A stretch of DNA of 10,290 nt, taken from NCBI GenBank assembly GCA_959018045.1, contig CAUEJN010000035.1, positions 1 to 10,290 on the forward strand, given 5' to 3'. The notes under the pieces are model-generated. The model was not told the origin of the DNA. It made no database searches and saw only the letters and a program-made list of their open reading frames with translations. Made by a program: the position numbers and the translations under genes. Position 1 is the stretch's first letter, and every line of letters begins with the position of its first letter. Source of the stretch: an uncultured Butyricicoccus sp. (lineage in GTDB: Bacteria > Bacillota > Clostridia > Oscillospirales > Butyricicoccaceae). Positions 1-7,100 of this stretch are shown piece after piece.

Positions 1-790
1 GGCTTATTGGGCTTTTCATGTGCTTGGACAGACGCAGCACTTCAATCAGATTGACGAACTGTTCTTTGGTGATCGCATCGTAGTCAATGCCAAATGTCAC
101 CAGAAAGGCCCGCGCCTTCTTCTCATCGCTGCTGCCCTCAAAATTCATTGCCGCTTGTAACTGCTGCTGGGCTTGTGCAGCGGCGGATGGCTCGTCGGCT
201 GTTGTGCTGTCAGTCTTGTGGGCTTCCCGAATACCGCGGAGTATCCCTGTCAGGTCATCTGCAACCACATGACCGAAATATGCTTCCTCCGGCACCTGCG
301 CCAATTCCAGTGTGCGGAGATAGAGGTCGTTCGTGCTATCTTCTCGTTTTGCCAGCACCATCTGACGCACGGCTTCCAGCACGGCGTTCATGTCGTTGAT
401 GCGCATATCCGCGATACGATCCACATAGATTTCTGCGTCCAGCATCAACCGCTGAAAATCTTTATGGCAGATCAGCTCCGACAGCAGCCGGTGGTTGAAC
501 TGCCCGTCTTTCAATACTTCAATTGCACCGTCACCCAAATGCAGGGCTTCCAGCTCTGTGTTTGGGTGATTTTTTGTTTCTGTCAACCCCATCAGGTAAT
601 CGGCGGATACCCCATAGAACTTTGCAAGCGCCGCGATGCTGAACGGGCTGATGTCCTTGAAATCGTCCGCCTCATATTTGCCGAGGGCGGCACGGGAAAT
701 GCCCGTCGCCTCGGAAAGCTGTTCCAGCGTCAGGCTGCGCTCTGTCCGCAAATCTTTGAGCCGTTCCGGGATCGTCAGCTTGATGTTCAT
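1..790 (-). CDS. XRE-family HTH transcriptional regulator (partial, C-terminus beyond window)
   Basis: The minus-strand reading frame opens at ATG 790-788 and stays open to base 1, giving 263 residues with no stop, so the C-terminus lies outside the window. Residues about 5-68 form a Cro/C1-type helix-turn-helix: LKDLRTERSLTLEQLSEATG, then ISRAALGKYE, ending in the typical VSADYLMGLT. The rest is helical and polar, with a Gln/Ala-rich hinge near residues 204-214, and is probably an oligomerization or signal-sensing region that I cannot assign. The start is supported by a GAGAGGGGG ribosome-binding site about 7 bases upstream and by an extended -10 promoter. It is transcribed divergently from the element genes to its right, the usual arrangement for a master repressor of an integrative element. 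Its own promoter is overlapped by an inverted repeat, suggesting autoregulation. DNA binding is confident; the control target is inferred. Confidence 0.9.
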   Translation of the reverse strand, partial: MNIKLTIPERLKDLRTERSLTLEQLSEATGISRAALGKYEADDFKDISPFSIAALAKFYGVSADYLMGLTETKNHPNTELEALHLGDGAIEVLKDGQFNHRLLSELICHKDFQRLMLDAEIYVDRIADMRINDMNAVLEAVRQMVLAKREDSTNDLYLRTLELAQVPEEAYFGHVVADDLTGILRGIREAHKTDSTTADEPSAAAQAQQQLQAAMNFEGSSDEKKARAFLVTFGIDYDAITKEQFVNLIEVLRLSKHMKSPIS

Positions 791-818
791 ATTCGCGCCC
801 CCTCTCGTTCTGCTTCCC

Positions 819-848
819 ATTATAGCACAGATTTCTATAAGCGTGGAA
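819..848 (-). promoter_or_regulatory. Promoter of the XRE regulator (extended -10)
   Basis: On the minus strand a perfect TATAAT box (824-819) is preceded by TGC, giving the extended -10 TGCTATAAT. The best -35 candidate is a poor TTCCAC (848-843) at an 18-base spacing, so the promoter probably relies on the TGn extension. It lies about 28 bases ahead of the ATG at 790. Confidence 0.7.
820..840. promoter_or_regulatory. Candidate operator TTATAG-N9-CTATAA over the regulator promoter
   Basis: Perfect 6-base inverted arms at 820-825 and 835-840 are separated by 9 bases. The left arm coincides with the -10 box of the XRE gene, so a bound dimer would block RNA polymerase. Position and symmetry fit a Cro/C1-type autoregulatory operator. 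Binding by this particular regulator is inferred. Confidence 0.5.
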
Positions 849-1173
849 ATATCCGCTTTTCACACCCGTTTTCCAACCTTTTGGATATACGGGAGCAGGC
901 CCGATTTTTCGTTAAACTGTACTTGTCGAGAGACAACAGCACCTTGAAAATTCCATGACCGTCCGAATGGGATACCCCCGGCAGGGGAAGCAGCGCCATG
1001 ACCCCATGTGCTTGAAAGCGCGGGAGAGCGTGCCAATGCCGGAATACGCCGCTGAAAAAGCAGGGGCAGGAACGGCACTCGGGGAGAACGGTAAAAATGC
1101 AGCGATATTTTCAAAGGAAGTGAAAACAGCGAAAAAACTGGTGCTTTTATGCTGATAACGCCATCAAAGCACG
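849..1173. other. Non-coding stretch with one 19-bp inverted repeat
   Basis: No gene can be supported here. The short frames on both strands lack a ribosome-binding site and recognisable protein features. The one clear structure is a perfect inverted repeat TTTTCA-N7-TGAAAA (arms 1108-1113 and 1121-1126), which could be a protein-binding site. Any rightward promoter for the structured leader that follows should lie near here, but I see no convincing -35/-10 pair. Confidence 0.4.
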
Positions 1174-1212
1174 ATACGCCGGATAGCGTAGCGGGCACGC
1201 TGTCCGGCGTGT
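1174..1212. repeat. Strong 16-pair hairpin (inverted repeat)
   Basis: Bases 1174-1189 pair with 1197-1212 around a 7-base loop. The core ACGCCGGA/TCCGGCGT is perfect, and there are only two T-G wobbles (1184 with 1202, and 1175 with 1211). An outer GATAA (1154-1158) can also pair with TTATC (1215-1219). No T-run follows on either strand, so it is not an ordinary intrinsic terminator. It could be a folded leader RNA, a single-strand DNA hairpin or a protein site. Confidence 0.7.
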
Positions 1213-1244
1213 GATTATCCTAACCCGCGAAAATCCACGCGAAA

Positions 1245-1371
1245 CGGTGAAGCCGAACCTTGCCCTTTGTGAGCAGGGCTTCACAAGGAGCGGAGAAAAC
1301 AGTTATTCGCAAACCATCATCCTTCGCCTGATGATGAACTCGGTACACGCACCAGCGCACCGGCTTCACCG
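1245..1371 (+). ncRNA. Structured leader or DNA structure upstream of the 77-aa gene
   Basis: An 11-base perfect inverted repeat, CGGTGAAGCCG (1245-1255) with CGGCTTCACCG (1361-1371), encloses two smaller hairpins. One is TTGTGA/TCACAA (1267-1272 with 1281-1286); the other is CATCATC/GATGATG (1315-1321 with 1330-1336). Together they draw a three-way junction. The left arm has a second possible partner, because GGCTTCAC also occurs at 1277-1284, so GTGAAGCC (1247-1254) can pair near or far but not both. The junction ends 17 bases before the AGGAGGG ribosome-binding site of the next gene. This could be a cis-regulatory RNA, a set of protein-binding repeats, or a transfer-related DNA fold. I do not recognise it as a named RNA family. 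Confidence 0.45.
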
Positions 1372-1402
1372 CCAAGCGAACGAAAAAAGGAGGGCAAAAG
1401 CC

Positions 1403-1636
1403 ATGAGAAACAAAGAGATTTACCGAAACGAAATCAAGTCCTATATCGTCCGCGCAGGCATGACCATGAGTGAGGCCGTGGAAATTCTGGCCGACGAATA
1501 CGGTTGGAGCAGCAGCGTCCCCAACCTGTCGGACAAACTGAAACGCGGCAGTTTACGCTATGGCGAGGCGGTGGAGCTGGCCGATGTGCTGGGGTACGAT
1601 ATTGTTTGGCAGAAACGCGGGAAGGAGAAGAGATAA
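1403..1636 (+). CDS. Small element-associated protein, possible DNA-binding fold (77 aa)
   Basis: A 77-residue basic protein. The start at 1403 is chosen because an ideal AGGAGGG (1388-1394) lies 8 bases upstream. The frame is open back to a GTG at 1211, but that extension crosses the inverted repeats and has no protein-like character. The sequence reads as short helices: a helix through RNEIKSYIVRAG, then MTMSEAVEILADEYG, a central SVPNLSDKLKRGSLRYGEA, and a terminal ELADVLGYDIVWQKR. The last two parts resemble the second half of a helix-turn-helix. From memory, small proteins of this type recur in Tn1549-like elements of gut Clostridia and are often mislabelled as LLM-class flavin oxidoreductase; at 77 residues with no barrel that name cannot be right. 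A role as element regulator or accessory DNA-binding protein is inferred. Confidence 0.8.
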   Translation: MRNKEIYRNEIKSYIVRAGMTMSEAVEILADEYGWSSSVPNLSDKLKRGSLRYGEAVELADVLGYDIVWQKRGKEKR

Positions 1637-1713
1637 ATAAAAAGCGGATTTACCAAACTTTTTCCGCTGGATGATCATACTGTGCTGCCAAAGAGATATT
1701 TTTATGTATCATA

Positions 1714-1742
1714 TTCCTTTTAACGGACATTTTTGCTATAAT
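1714..1742 (+). promoter_or_regulatory. Promoter of the two-component operon (extended -10)
   Basis: TATAAT at 1737-1742 is preceded by TGC, the same extended -10 (TGCTATAAT) seen at the regulator promoter. The -35 position (TTCCTT, 1714-1719, 17-base spacing) is weak, so an activator or the TGn contact is probably needed. It lies 31 bases before the GTG start at 1774. Confidence 0.6.
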
Positions 1743-1773
1743 TCAATCATCCAAAGGGAGGGGAGGAGACGCT

Positions 1774-3213
1774 GTGGATCAGTTTAATGTAATTCATGAA
1801 GCGGCGCAGCAAGGGCTGCCCGGCGAGATGCTGCTGGTATTCACTATGGTGCTCTGGTGCATCTTTACCCTGATCCTACTGGCGGATCTGCACAATAAAC
1901 TTAACAACTGGTGCTTTATCAGCGGTATTCTGTTCAGCGTTGGGGCACTCAAGGAATATTTGTTCTATACACTGGGGCCGCAGCTGATCCAGGCCGGGAT
2001 CTGGACGGATGCTTTTTCCGAAGGTCTGTATTCTGTACTCAGCGCGGTATTCTACTATCTTGCAATGCCGTCCGTTCTGGTGTTTGCCTTTTTCTTTCAT
2101 AGATTAGAGCAGCGGGCGGGCAGGTGGTTCCTCTTCCTAAGTATTGCAGCCTATTTGCCCGCCGCAGCGCTAGCCTGTATTTTCCCCTTCACGCAGACGC
2201 TGTACTTCCAGCAGGACACGGTATTTTGCCTGAGCGTTGCGGGTTATAACTGGGGGATGGGCATTCTCTCCACCGTTGTTTTGCTGCATGAACTATGGGA
2301 GGAACGGTTGAGCATGCGCTTCCAGCAGCGCCGCCTCGCAGCCATGACCATGCTCGTACCGCTGTGGTTTTGGCTTGTTTCCGCGTTTCCATATCATGCG
2401 CTTGGTATCCCTAACCTAAGGAAATTATGGCAGTTTAACCTGATCATCGCGCTGTGTATTTTGATATTCTTCCTTTGCCGGGCGTTTCACGGCGGGATAT
2501 GGGGGCTGCGGTTCCGGCGCGAGACATATGACTGGACGAGCGGTGGCCAAGTGATCCAGCGCAATGCGCATTATGTGGGGCATGCGTTAAAAAATGACTT
2601 GGCGAAGATTGAGTGGTGTACCGCGTTGATGCAGAGCCGCGGCTATCGGGATCATGAATTGGATATCATCAATGGAGCAGTGCTTCATCTTAAGCAATTT
2701 GTCAACCGTACGAAGCTCTATGCTCAGCAGATCACGCTGATGCCGGAGCTGTGTGCAGTAAAACCACTTTTTCAGAGTACGGTAGCGGAAACTGTGATTC
2801 CGGTGGACCGTGATATCATACTGTCAGTTGGAAGGTGCGACGCGCAACCGCTGTTCTGCGACCAGACGCACTTGCGCGAAATGCTTTCAAACCTGATTGA
2901 CAATGCGGTGAACGCGATGCCGGATGGCGGTAGGATCGAACTATCCTATTGCTGTCAACGGTGGAAAGCGGTGATTTCAGTAACAGATACCGGATATGGT
3001 ATGGAGCCCGGGACGCTTCAGAAAGTGTTTGACCCTTATTTTACCACCAGGCAAGGCGGCGGTAATATGGGACTGGGGCTCTATTACTGCTGGAATGTAA
3101 TGAATGCGCATCACGGCAGCATTTCTGTGAAGAGCGCGCCGGGCCGCGGCAGCACGGTATCCCTTTGTTTCCCGATGCACCGCCGGAACGTCCATAAAGG
3201 AGGCGTGCAATGA
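1774..3213 (+). CDS. Membrane sensor histidine kinase of a two-component system
   Basis: A 479-residue kinase starting at GTG, placed by the purine-rich GGGAGGGGAGGAG just upstream. Residues about 19-237 hold six or seven hydrophobic segments (about 19-38, 47-66, 85-108, 117-138, 152-172, 188-206, 220-237), an integral-membrane sensor with no large extracellular domain. Residue H270, in GHALKNDLAKIEW, is the likely phospho-acceptor. The ATP-binding domain is complete: N-box LSNLIDNAVNAM (about 371-382), G1 box DTGYGM (405-410), F-box FDPYFTT (419-425), G2 box GGGNMGLGL (428-436), and the closing GRGSTVSLCFP. It should autophosphorylate and pass phosphate to the response regulator, whose ATG overlaps this stop codon (ATGA, 3210-3213), implying translational coupling. 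The signal is unknown. Many NarL-type regulators pair with HisKA_3 kinases, but this H-box is closer to the HisKA kind. Confidence 0.93.
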   Translation: MDQFNVIHEAAQQGLPGEMLLVFTMVLWCIFTLILLADLHNKLNNWCFISGILFSVGALKEYLFYTLGPQLIQAGIWTDAFSEGLYSVLSAVFYYLAMPSVLVFAFFFHRLEQRAGRWFLFLSIAAYLPAAALACIFPFTQTLYFQQDTVFCLSVAGYNWGMGILSTVVLLHELWEERLSMRFQQRRLAAMTMLVPLWFWLVSAFPYHALGIPNLRKLWQFNLIIALCILIFFLCRAFHGGIWGLRFRRETYDWTSGGQVIQRNAHYVGHALKNDLAKIEWCTALMQSRGYRDHELDIINGAVLHLKQFVNRTKLYAQQITLMPELCAVKPLFQSTVAETVIPVDRDIILSVGRCDAQPLFCDQTHLREMLSNLIDNAVNAMPDGGRIELSYCCQRWKAVISVTDTGYGMEPGTLQKVFDPYFTTRQGGGNMGLGLYYCWNVMNAHHGSISVKSAPGRGSTVSLCFPMHRRNVHKGGVQ

Positions 3214-3791
3214 ATCCCATCCGTATTTTAGCAGTGGACGACGATTTGGATTTCCGCTATCTGCTTACACAGATGCTGCTGGGACAGCCAGATCTGGAAC
3301 TTGCTGCGGTGTGTGCCACCGCGCAGGAGGGCTGCGCTGCGGCTGCCCGCCTGCAGCCCGATATTGTCCTGATGGATCTGGAATTGATTGGAAGTTATAC
3401 GGACGGTGCAGATGCGGCCCGGTGCATCCGTATGCAGACGACCGCGCGGGTGCTCATCCTGACTGCGGATGATAATCCGGAAACCGTCATCCGGGCCAGT
3501 GTCCATGCCTTTGCCTCAGGTTATGTGCTCAAAAGCCAGACTTCCATGCTGCTGCCTACCATCCGCGAGACCGCGACTGGACCGACGCCGCAGTCACATC
3601 TGATCTGTGCAGCGCTGCTGCAGGCGCTGACTGTCGCGGAGCGGGCGGTGTTGCGGCAGATGCTGGGGCAGGAGGTGCAGCTGTATTCATCGGCCAAGAC
3701 AATTGCCAACCAGCAAACCAGCGTACTGCACAAGCTGGGCCTTCCGGACCGAAATATGCTGCGGCACATATTTGCCGCCTATTTGTCCTGA
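3210..3791 (+). CDS. Response regulator, receiver plus shortened LuxR-type HTH
   Basis: A 193-residue regulator. AAAGGAGG (3196-3203) precedes the ATG, which overlaps the kinase stop by four bases. The receiver domain (about 4-122) has the acidic pocket D10-D12, the phosphorylation site D56 in VLMDLEL, T85 in LILTADD and K108 in YVLKSQ. The C-terminal part begins with LTVAERAVL (140-148), as in NarL/LuxR DNA-binding domains, and ends with YSSAKTIANQQTSVLHKLGLPDR (158-180). That end aligns without gaps to the family's recognition-helix region (LFISEKTVKNHVSNILRKLG type). Between these blocks roughly eight or nine residues of the usual GLSNKEIAERL segment, the first helix of the HTH, are missing. 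It may be a divergent but functional domain or one weakened by deletion. The likely targets are its own operon and the surface-protein gene next door. Confidence 0.9.
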   Translation: MNPIRILAVDDDLDFRYLLTQMLLGQPDLELAAVCATAQEGCAAAARLQPDIVLMDLELIGSYTDGADAARCIRMQTTARVLILTADDNPETVIRASVHAFASGYVLKSQTSMLLPTIRETATGPTPQSHLICAALLQALTVAERAVLRQMLGQEVQLYSSAKTIANQQTSVLHKLGLPDRNMLRHIFAAYLS

Positions 3792-3803
3792 AAAGATTTC
3801 ACT

Positions 3804-3849
3804 GCGTTCGGCACAGGGGTGTGATCTTCCCCTGTGCCGAACGCTTTTT
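3804..3849 (+). terminator. Intrinsic terminator of the two-component operon
   Basis: A perfect 16-bp stem (3804-3819 with 3829-3844), a 9-base loop and a T5 tract (3845-3849) begin 13 bases after the response-regulator stop. CTGAAAA (3788-3794) can also pair with TTTTCAG beyond the stem. It insulates the regulatory operon from the downstream surface-protein gene, which must therefore have its own promoter. Confidence 0.95.
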
Positions 3850-3863
3850 CAGAATTTAACGAA

Positions 3864-3882
3864 TTCCCATATTTTTTGGGAA
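3864..3882. promoter_or_regulatory. Candidate operator TTCCCA-N7-TGGGAA upstream of the surface-protein gene
   Basis: A perfect inverted repeat with 6-base arms (3864-3869 and 3877-3882) around an A/T-only 7-base spacer. It sits 21 bases upstream of the -10 box, overlapping the -35 position, where dimeric response regulators commonly activate promoters with weak -35 boxes. The adjacent response regulator is the obvious candidate protein; this is inference. Confidence 0.5.
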
Positions 3883-3909
3883 CAAAACAGCTCAGCAGTA
3901 TGCTATATT
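3881..3909 (+). promoter_or_regulatory. Promoter of the giant SLH protein gene (extended -10)
   Basis: TATATT (3904-3909) preceded by TGC gives another TGCTATA-type extended -10. No good -35 exists at 17 bases (AACAAA, 3881-3886). This suggests activation from the palindrome that overlaps it. The start of transcription would leave a 5' leader of about 200 bases. Confidence 0.55.
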
Positions 3910-4112
3910 TTTTGTGTAACATGCTGTGAGGCAGTGGGATGCTCCGCGACCGTCGCGGGTGCGCTATGTAGAGCCGCACGATTCTTTGCCCTGGAACCGG
4001 CGTCAGATGGTACGGCAGTTCGGACCGCCGCATAGAAATCCGGGAGAAGGATCATAGAAGGGGCAGTTTTACAGCCCACACTGGAATTTTCCCCAAAAGG
4101 AGTTGGACAGAC
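3910..4112 (+). other. Long 5' leader of the surface-protein gene
   Basis: About 200 bases lie between the predicted promoter and the ATG at 4113. They hold a compact GC hairpin (CCGCG 3944-3948 with CGCGG 3954-3958, 5-base loop) and the ribosome-binding site AAAAGGAG (4095-4102). I looked for a riboswitch or tRNA signature and recognise none. Confidence 0.4.
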
Positions 4113-7100
4113 ATGATGCATACGCGAATTCGTACACGAATCATCAGCACACTGCTGTCGGCAGCTATGTGCCTGAGCATGTTCCCGGCACAAGCCTTTG
4201 CGGCCACAATGGAGGCCAAACTGCAGGTAGAAGCGGAGACCCAGTCTCCTATCGTCGTTCTTGGCGGGGATGCGGAGACGGCGGAAGGCGCAAAGCTGAC
4301 GCTGCGCGCGGCGGAAGGGCAGCATATTGCGCGGGACTATGACCAGACGCTCTATGTGCAGGTAACCAATCACAGCGCCGTCATGCAGAAGTACTACCTC
4401 AGCTGCAATAACGAGCATGACGATCTCTCCATGAACTTTGTCATGGCTGGGGCGGAAGAATCGCCGCTGGTGATTGAGCCAGGTGAGACGCAGACCGTGG
4501 AGCTGAGCGTTTTTGCCCAGAATGCGGCGGCCACGGCGTATACCGTTTCTGTGCAGAGTACCCTAGTTACCACGGGCGCAGAAGTTGAGGATGCGTCTAT
4601 CGAACTGCCCTTTACCTGCGATCCGGGTGACGGCCAAGTGTCCATTGAGCCGCAGGGCGCGGCGGATCCTTCAACTCTGGTGCAGACCTACAAGATTATC
4701 AATACAGGCGACTCGGATATCGCAGACTTGGGTTTAACTCTGGCGGGGGAAGACGCCGATTACCTGCGTCTGGATCCGCTGGTGGAGAACTATCCGCTGG
4801 CGGCGGGCGAGTCGATCACAGTTCAGCTTGTGCCGGATCTGGCCCAAATGAAGGCGGACAACAAAGCGGAACTGACCGGAACGATCGTGCCAACGGGCGG
4901 CGTAGCGCCAACTGTGGCCCGTGCCGCATCGTCCTTCGTCGTGCAGGCGGATCTGGAGCAAGTCAAAACCATCTCTGCTTCCGATTTGGCGCTGTATCAG
5001 GAGGGGAACCCCTACTATAACAGCGAATACGCATGGGAAAAGACGAAGCTGACCAGCACGGTTGGGGACGAAACTACCGATCTTGTTGAACTCAGCCAGA
5101 AATATTACAATTCGGACGATATGAGCGGCGTCGATACATCTGAGGAACTCGGGGAAGTGCTGGACAAACTGATTGCCGGTGACGGTACATACGATCTTGC
5201 GATCCAAACCGTTCTGCAATATACGGACGAGGACGGTACCCAAAAGGATGTGGACATCAATGTGTCGTCGAAAACGGAGATTATCTCTTCGGAAAATGCA
5301 ACTGCGTCCACAGAACCGGAATTCACATATTACTATTTTGAGGACACTGACACGCTGCGGGTCGAAATGGTGACCTACAGCACTGATGTGCAGGGCTACA
5401 ATGAACAAATCGCTGCGGGTATTGCCGCAGCAGAGGAAGCTGTGTATGTCAGCCTACCAGATACAACCCTGCTCGCTCGTGCAGCCCGGGCAGCCGGGGA
5501 TGTGGTGAAAGAAACCTGTGCCGTGGAATTCTCCAAAGCCGGGCTGGAGATTCTTGGCGACATAACCAGTAGTGACGGGCATGTTGACTTCACCAGTGTT
5601 GTACCTGAAGCGGCGCTGGATAAGGTCAAAAACCTGTGCAAAGCCACTGCACCGGTCCGCACCATGGCCAGCGTATTGGAGGGTGCGGCATCCGTCAGCG
5701 AGTTGGTGGTGGATATAGGAGAGACAGCGGATGTGTGGAACGATCCGGACATCCCCGCCGCAGATAAGGTCGGTTACACGGCGGTCGTCACGATGAAGCA
5801 CACGTTCGGCAACGTCCTCAACACCGCGATTGTTACGACTTCGGCAGGCGTCGGCGGTCTATTCCTGGACGGCGTCGGCATGGTGCTGGGCGCAGCGTTG
5901 GGCTCGGTGGCTGCCGGGTACATCAGCGATTTGATTGATCAAGATTTGGAGCTGTACAAGCAGCTGTTTGCCCAGCTGCGTTTTCAGTCCATTGGCAGAC
6001 AGTGCACCAACCGCGGCTTGGTGAGCAGTACCTTCAAAATGCCGGCGTACACGAGCAGCGGCGGCAGCGACGCGCTTTCCGCCGCGCTGGAAGTGCCCAG
6101 CATATACGTCTCCAGCCGTCTTTATGACGGCAGGCCGTATCGTGACTATTACGCAGACGAAGAATTCGGCGGCGACGAATATGAACACCATCGGGAAGGA
6201 GTCACTAATTACAGGCTCAATGGACAAACGCTCAAGACACAAGTAGAGCACGGCCTGTCAGAGGCGGCTTTTGCGGAACTGAAAGGGGAGGCCGTCGTCA
6301 ACGCACTGAAGGATGGCGCGCAAAACACGCTGGTGCGCGATTATGCCACCAATGCGGGGCACTATTTGGTGGAAACTGACATGAATATCACAGTAGCGCC
6401 GGAGGCTGATTTTGAGCTGGGGTATGTAAGCAGCCCGGCTGAATTGCAGGACGTGCGTCAGCTGCCGGACTTCGCCGTCTTCCCGGAACATATTTGGCCG
6501 GAGAATGCCTTCGTCCTTGATACGGAGAACGAAGTGGGGGTGAGCGTGAGCAATCTGGGCAGCGCAGGCGGCTGGGTCAATGTAACGGCTGCGTGCAACG
6601 GGGAGCCGCTCGGCACGCGGGAAAACGTATACGTTGCGCCGTTCTCCTCTGAAAAAGTGATTTTTACCTACGCGCCGACTCAGGAAGAAAATACCTTCAC
6701 GGTTACCCTGGCCCGGCCGGAGACCAGCGTGGACGGCTTCCAGCTGAGCACAGAGGAGACCCTTCTCACCAACAATGAGGCGTCCGAGGTCTTGTATGCC
6801 CGGGAGCGCATGGTGCCAAAAATTATCAGCTTGCCCGAACTCGTGCGTTTTGAGGAGATCCCGCAATATGTGGTGGAACTGGAGGACGCCCTGGACGTCG
6901 CCTCGGTAAACGTGGAGGTCAATGGACGGACGTACGCCGCCAGCCTCCAGCAGCTGTCCGGCGATTACGGCGGAAACACGCTGCGGGCGGTTGCCGCTCT
7001 GGACGGACAAAACGTAGGAACACATCGTGCGACAGTGACGGTGGCATACTACGCTACAGAAAACGGACAGACCGTCACCAAGGAGTTAACACAGTCCGCT

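Noticed and set aside
173..958. Plus-strand open frame of 261 codons
   Set aside because: It lies opposite the clear XRE regulator on the minus strand, has no ribosome-binding site and no recognisable protein character.
860..1198. Minus-strand frame of 112 codons and plus-strand frame 955-1155
   Set aside because: Neither has a ribosome-binding site or family resemblance, and they overlap each other. The minus frame also crosses the 1174-1212 hairpin. A decayed remnant cannot be excluded.
1211..1402. Upstream extension of the 77-aa gene to a GTG at 1211
   Set aside because: It would translate through the inverted repeats, while an ideal AGGAGGG sits ahead of ATG 1403.
1643..1668. AGCGGA/TCCGCT stem after the 77-aa gene as a terminator
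   Set aside because: Only six pairs with a 14-base loop and no T tract after it. The shared AAAAGCGGAT with 851-860 (minus strand) is probably chance.
3920..4060. Riboswitch or tRNA-like fold in the surface-protein leader
   Set aside because: There is a GC hairpin and a TTCG-containing stretch, but no conserved core of any riboswitch I know and no consistent tRNA cloverleaf.
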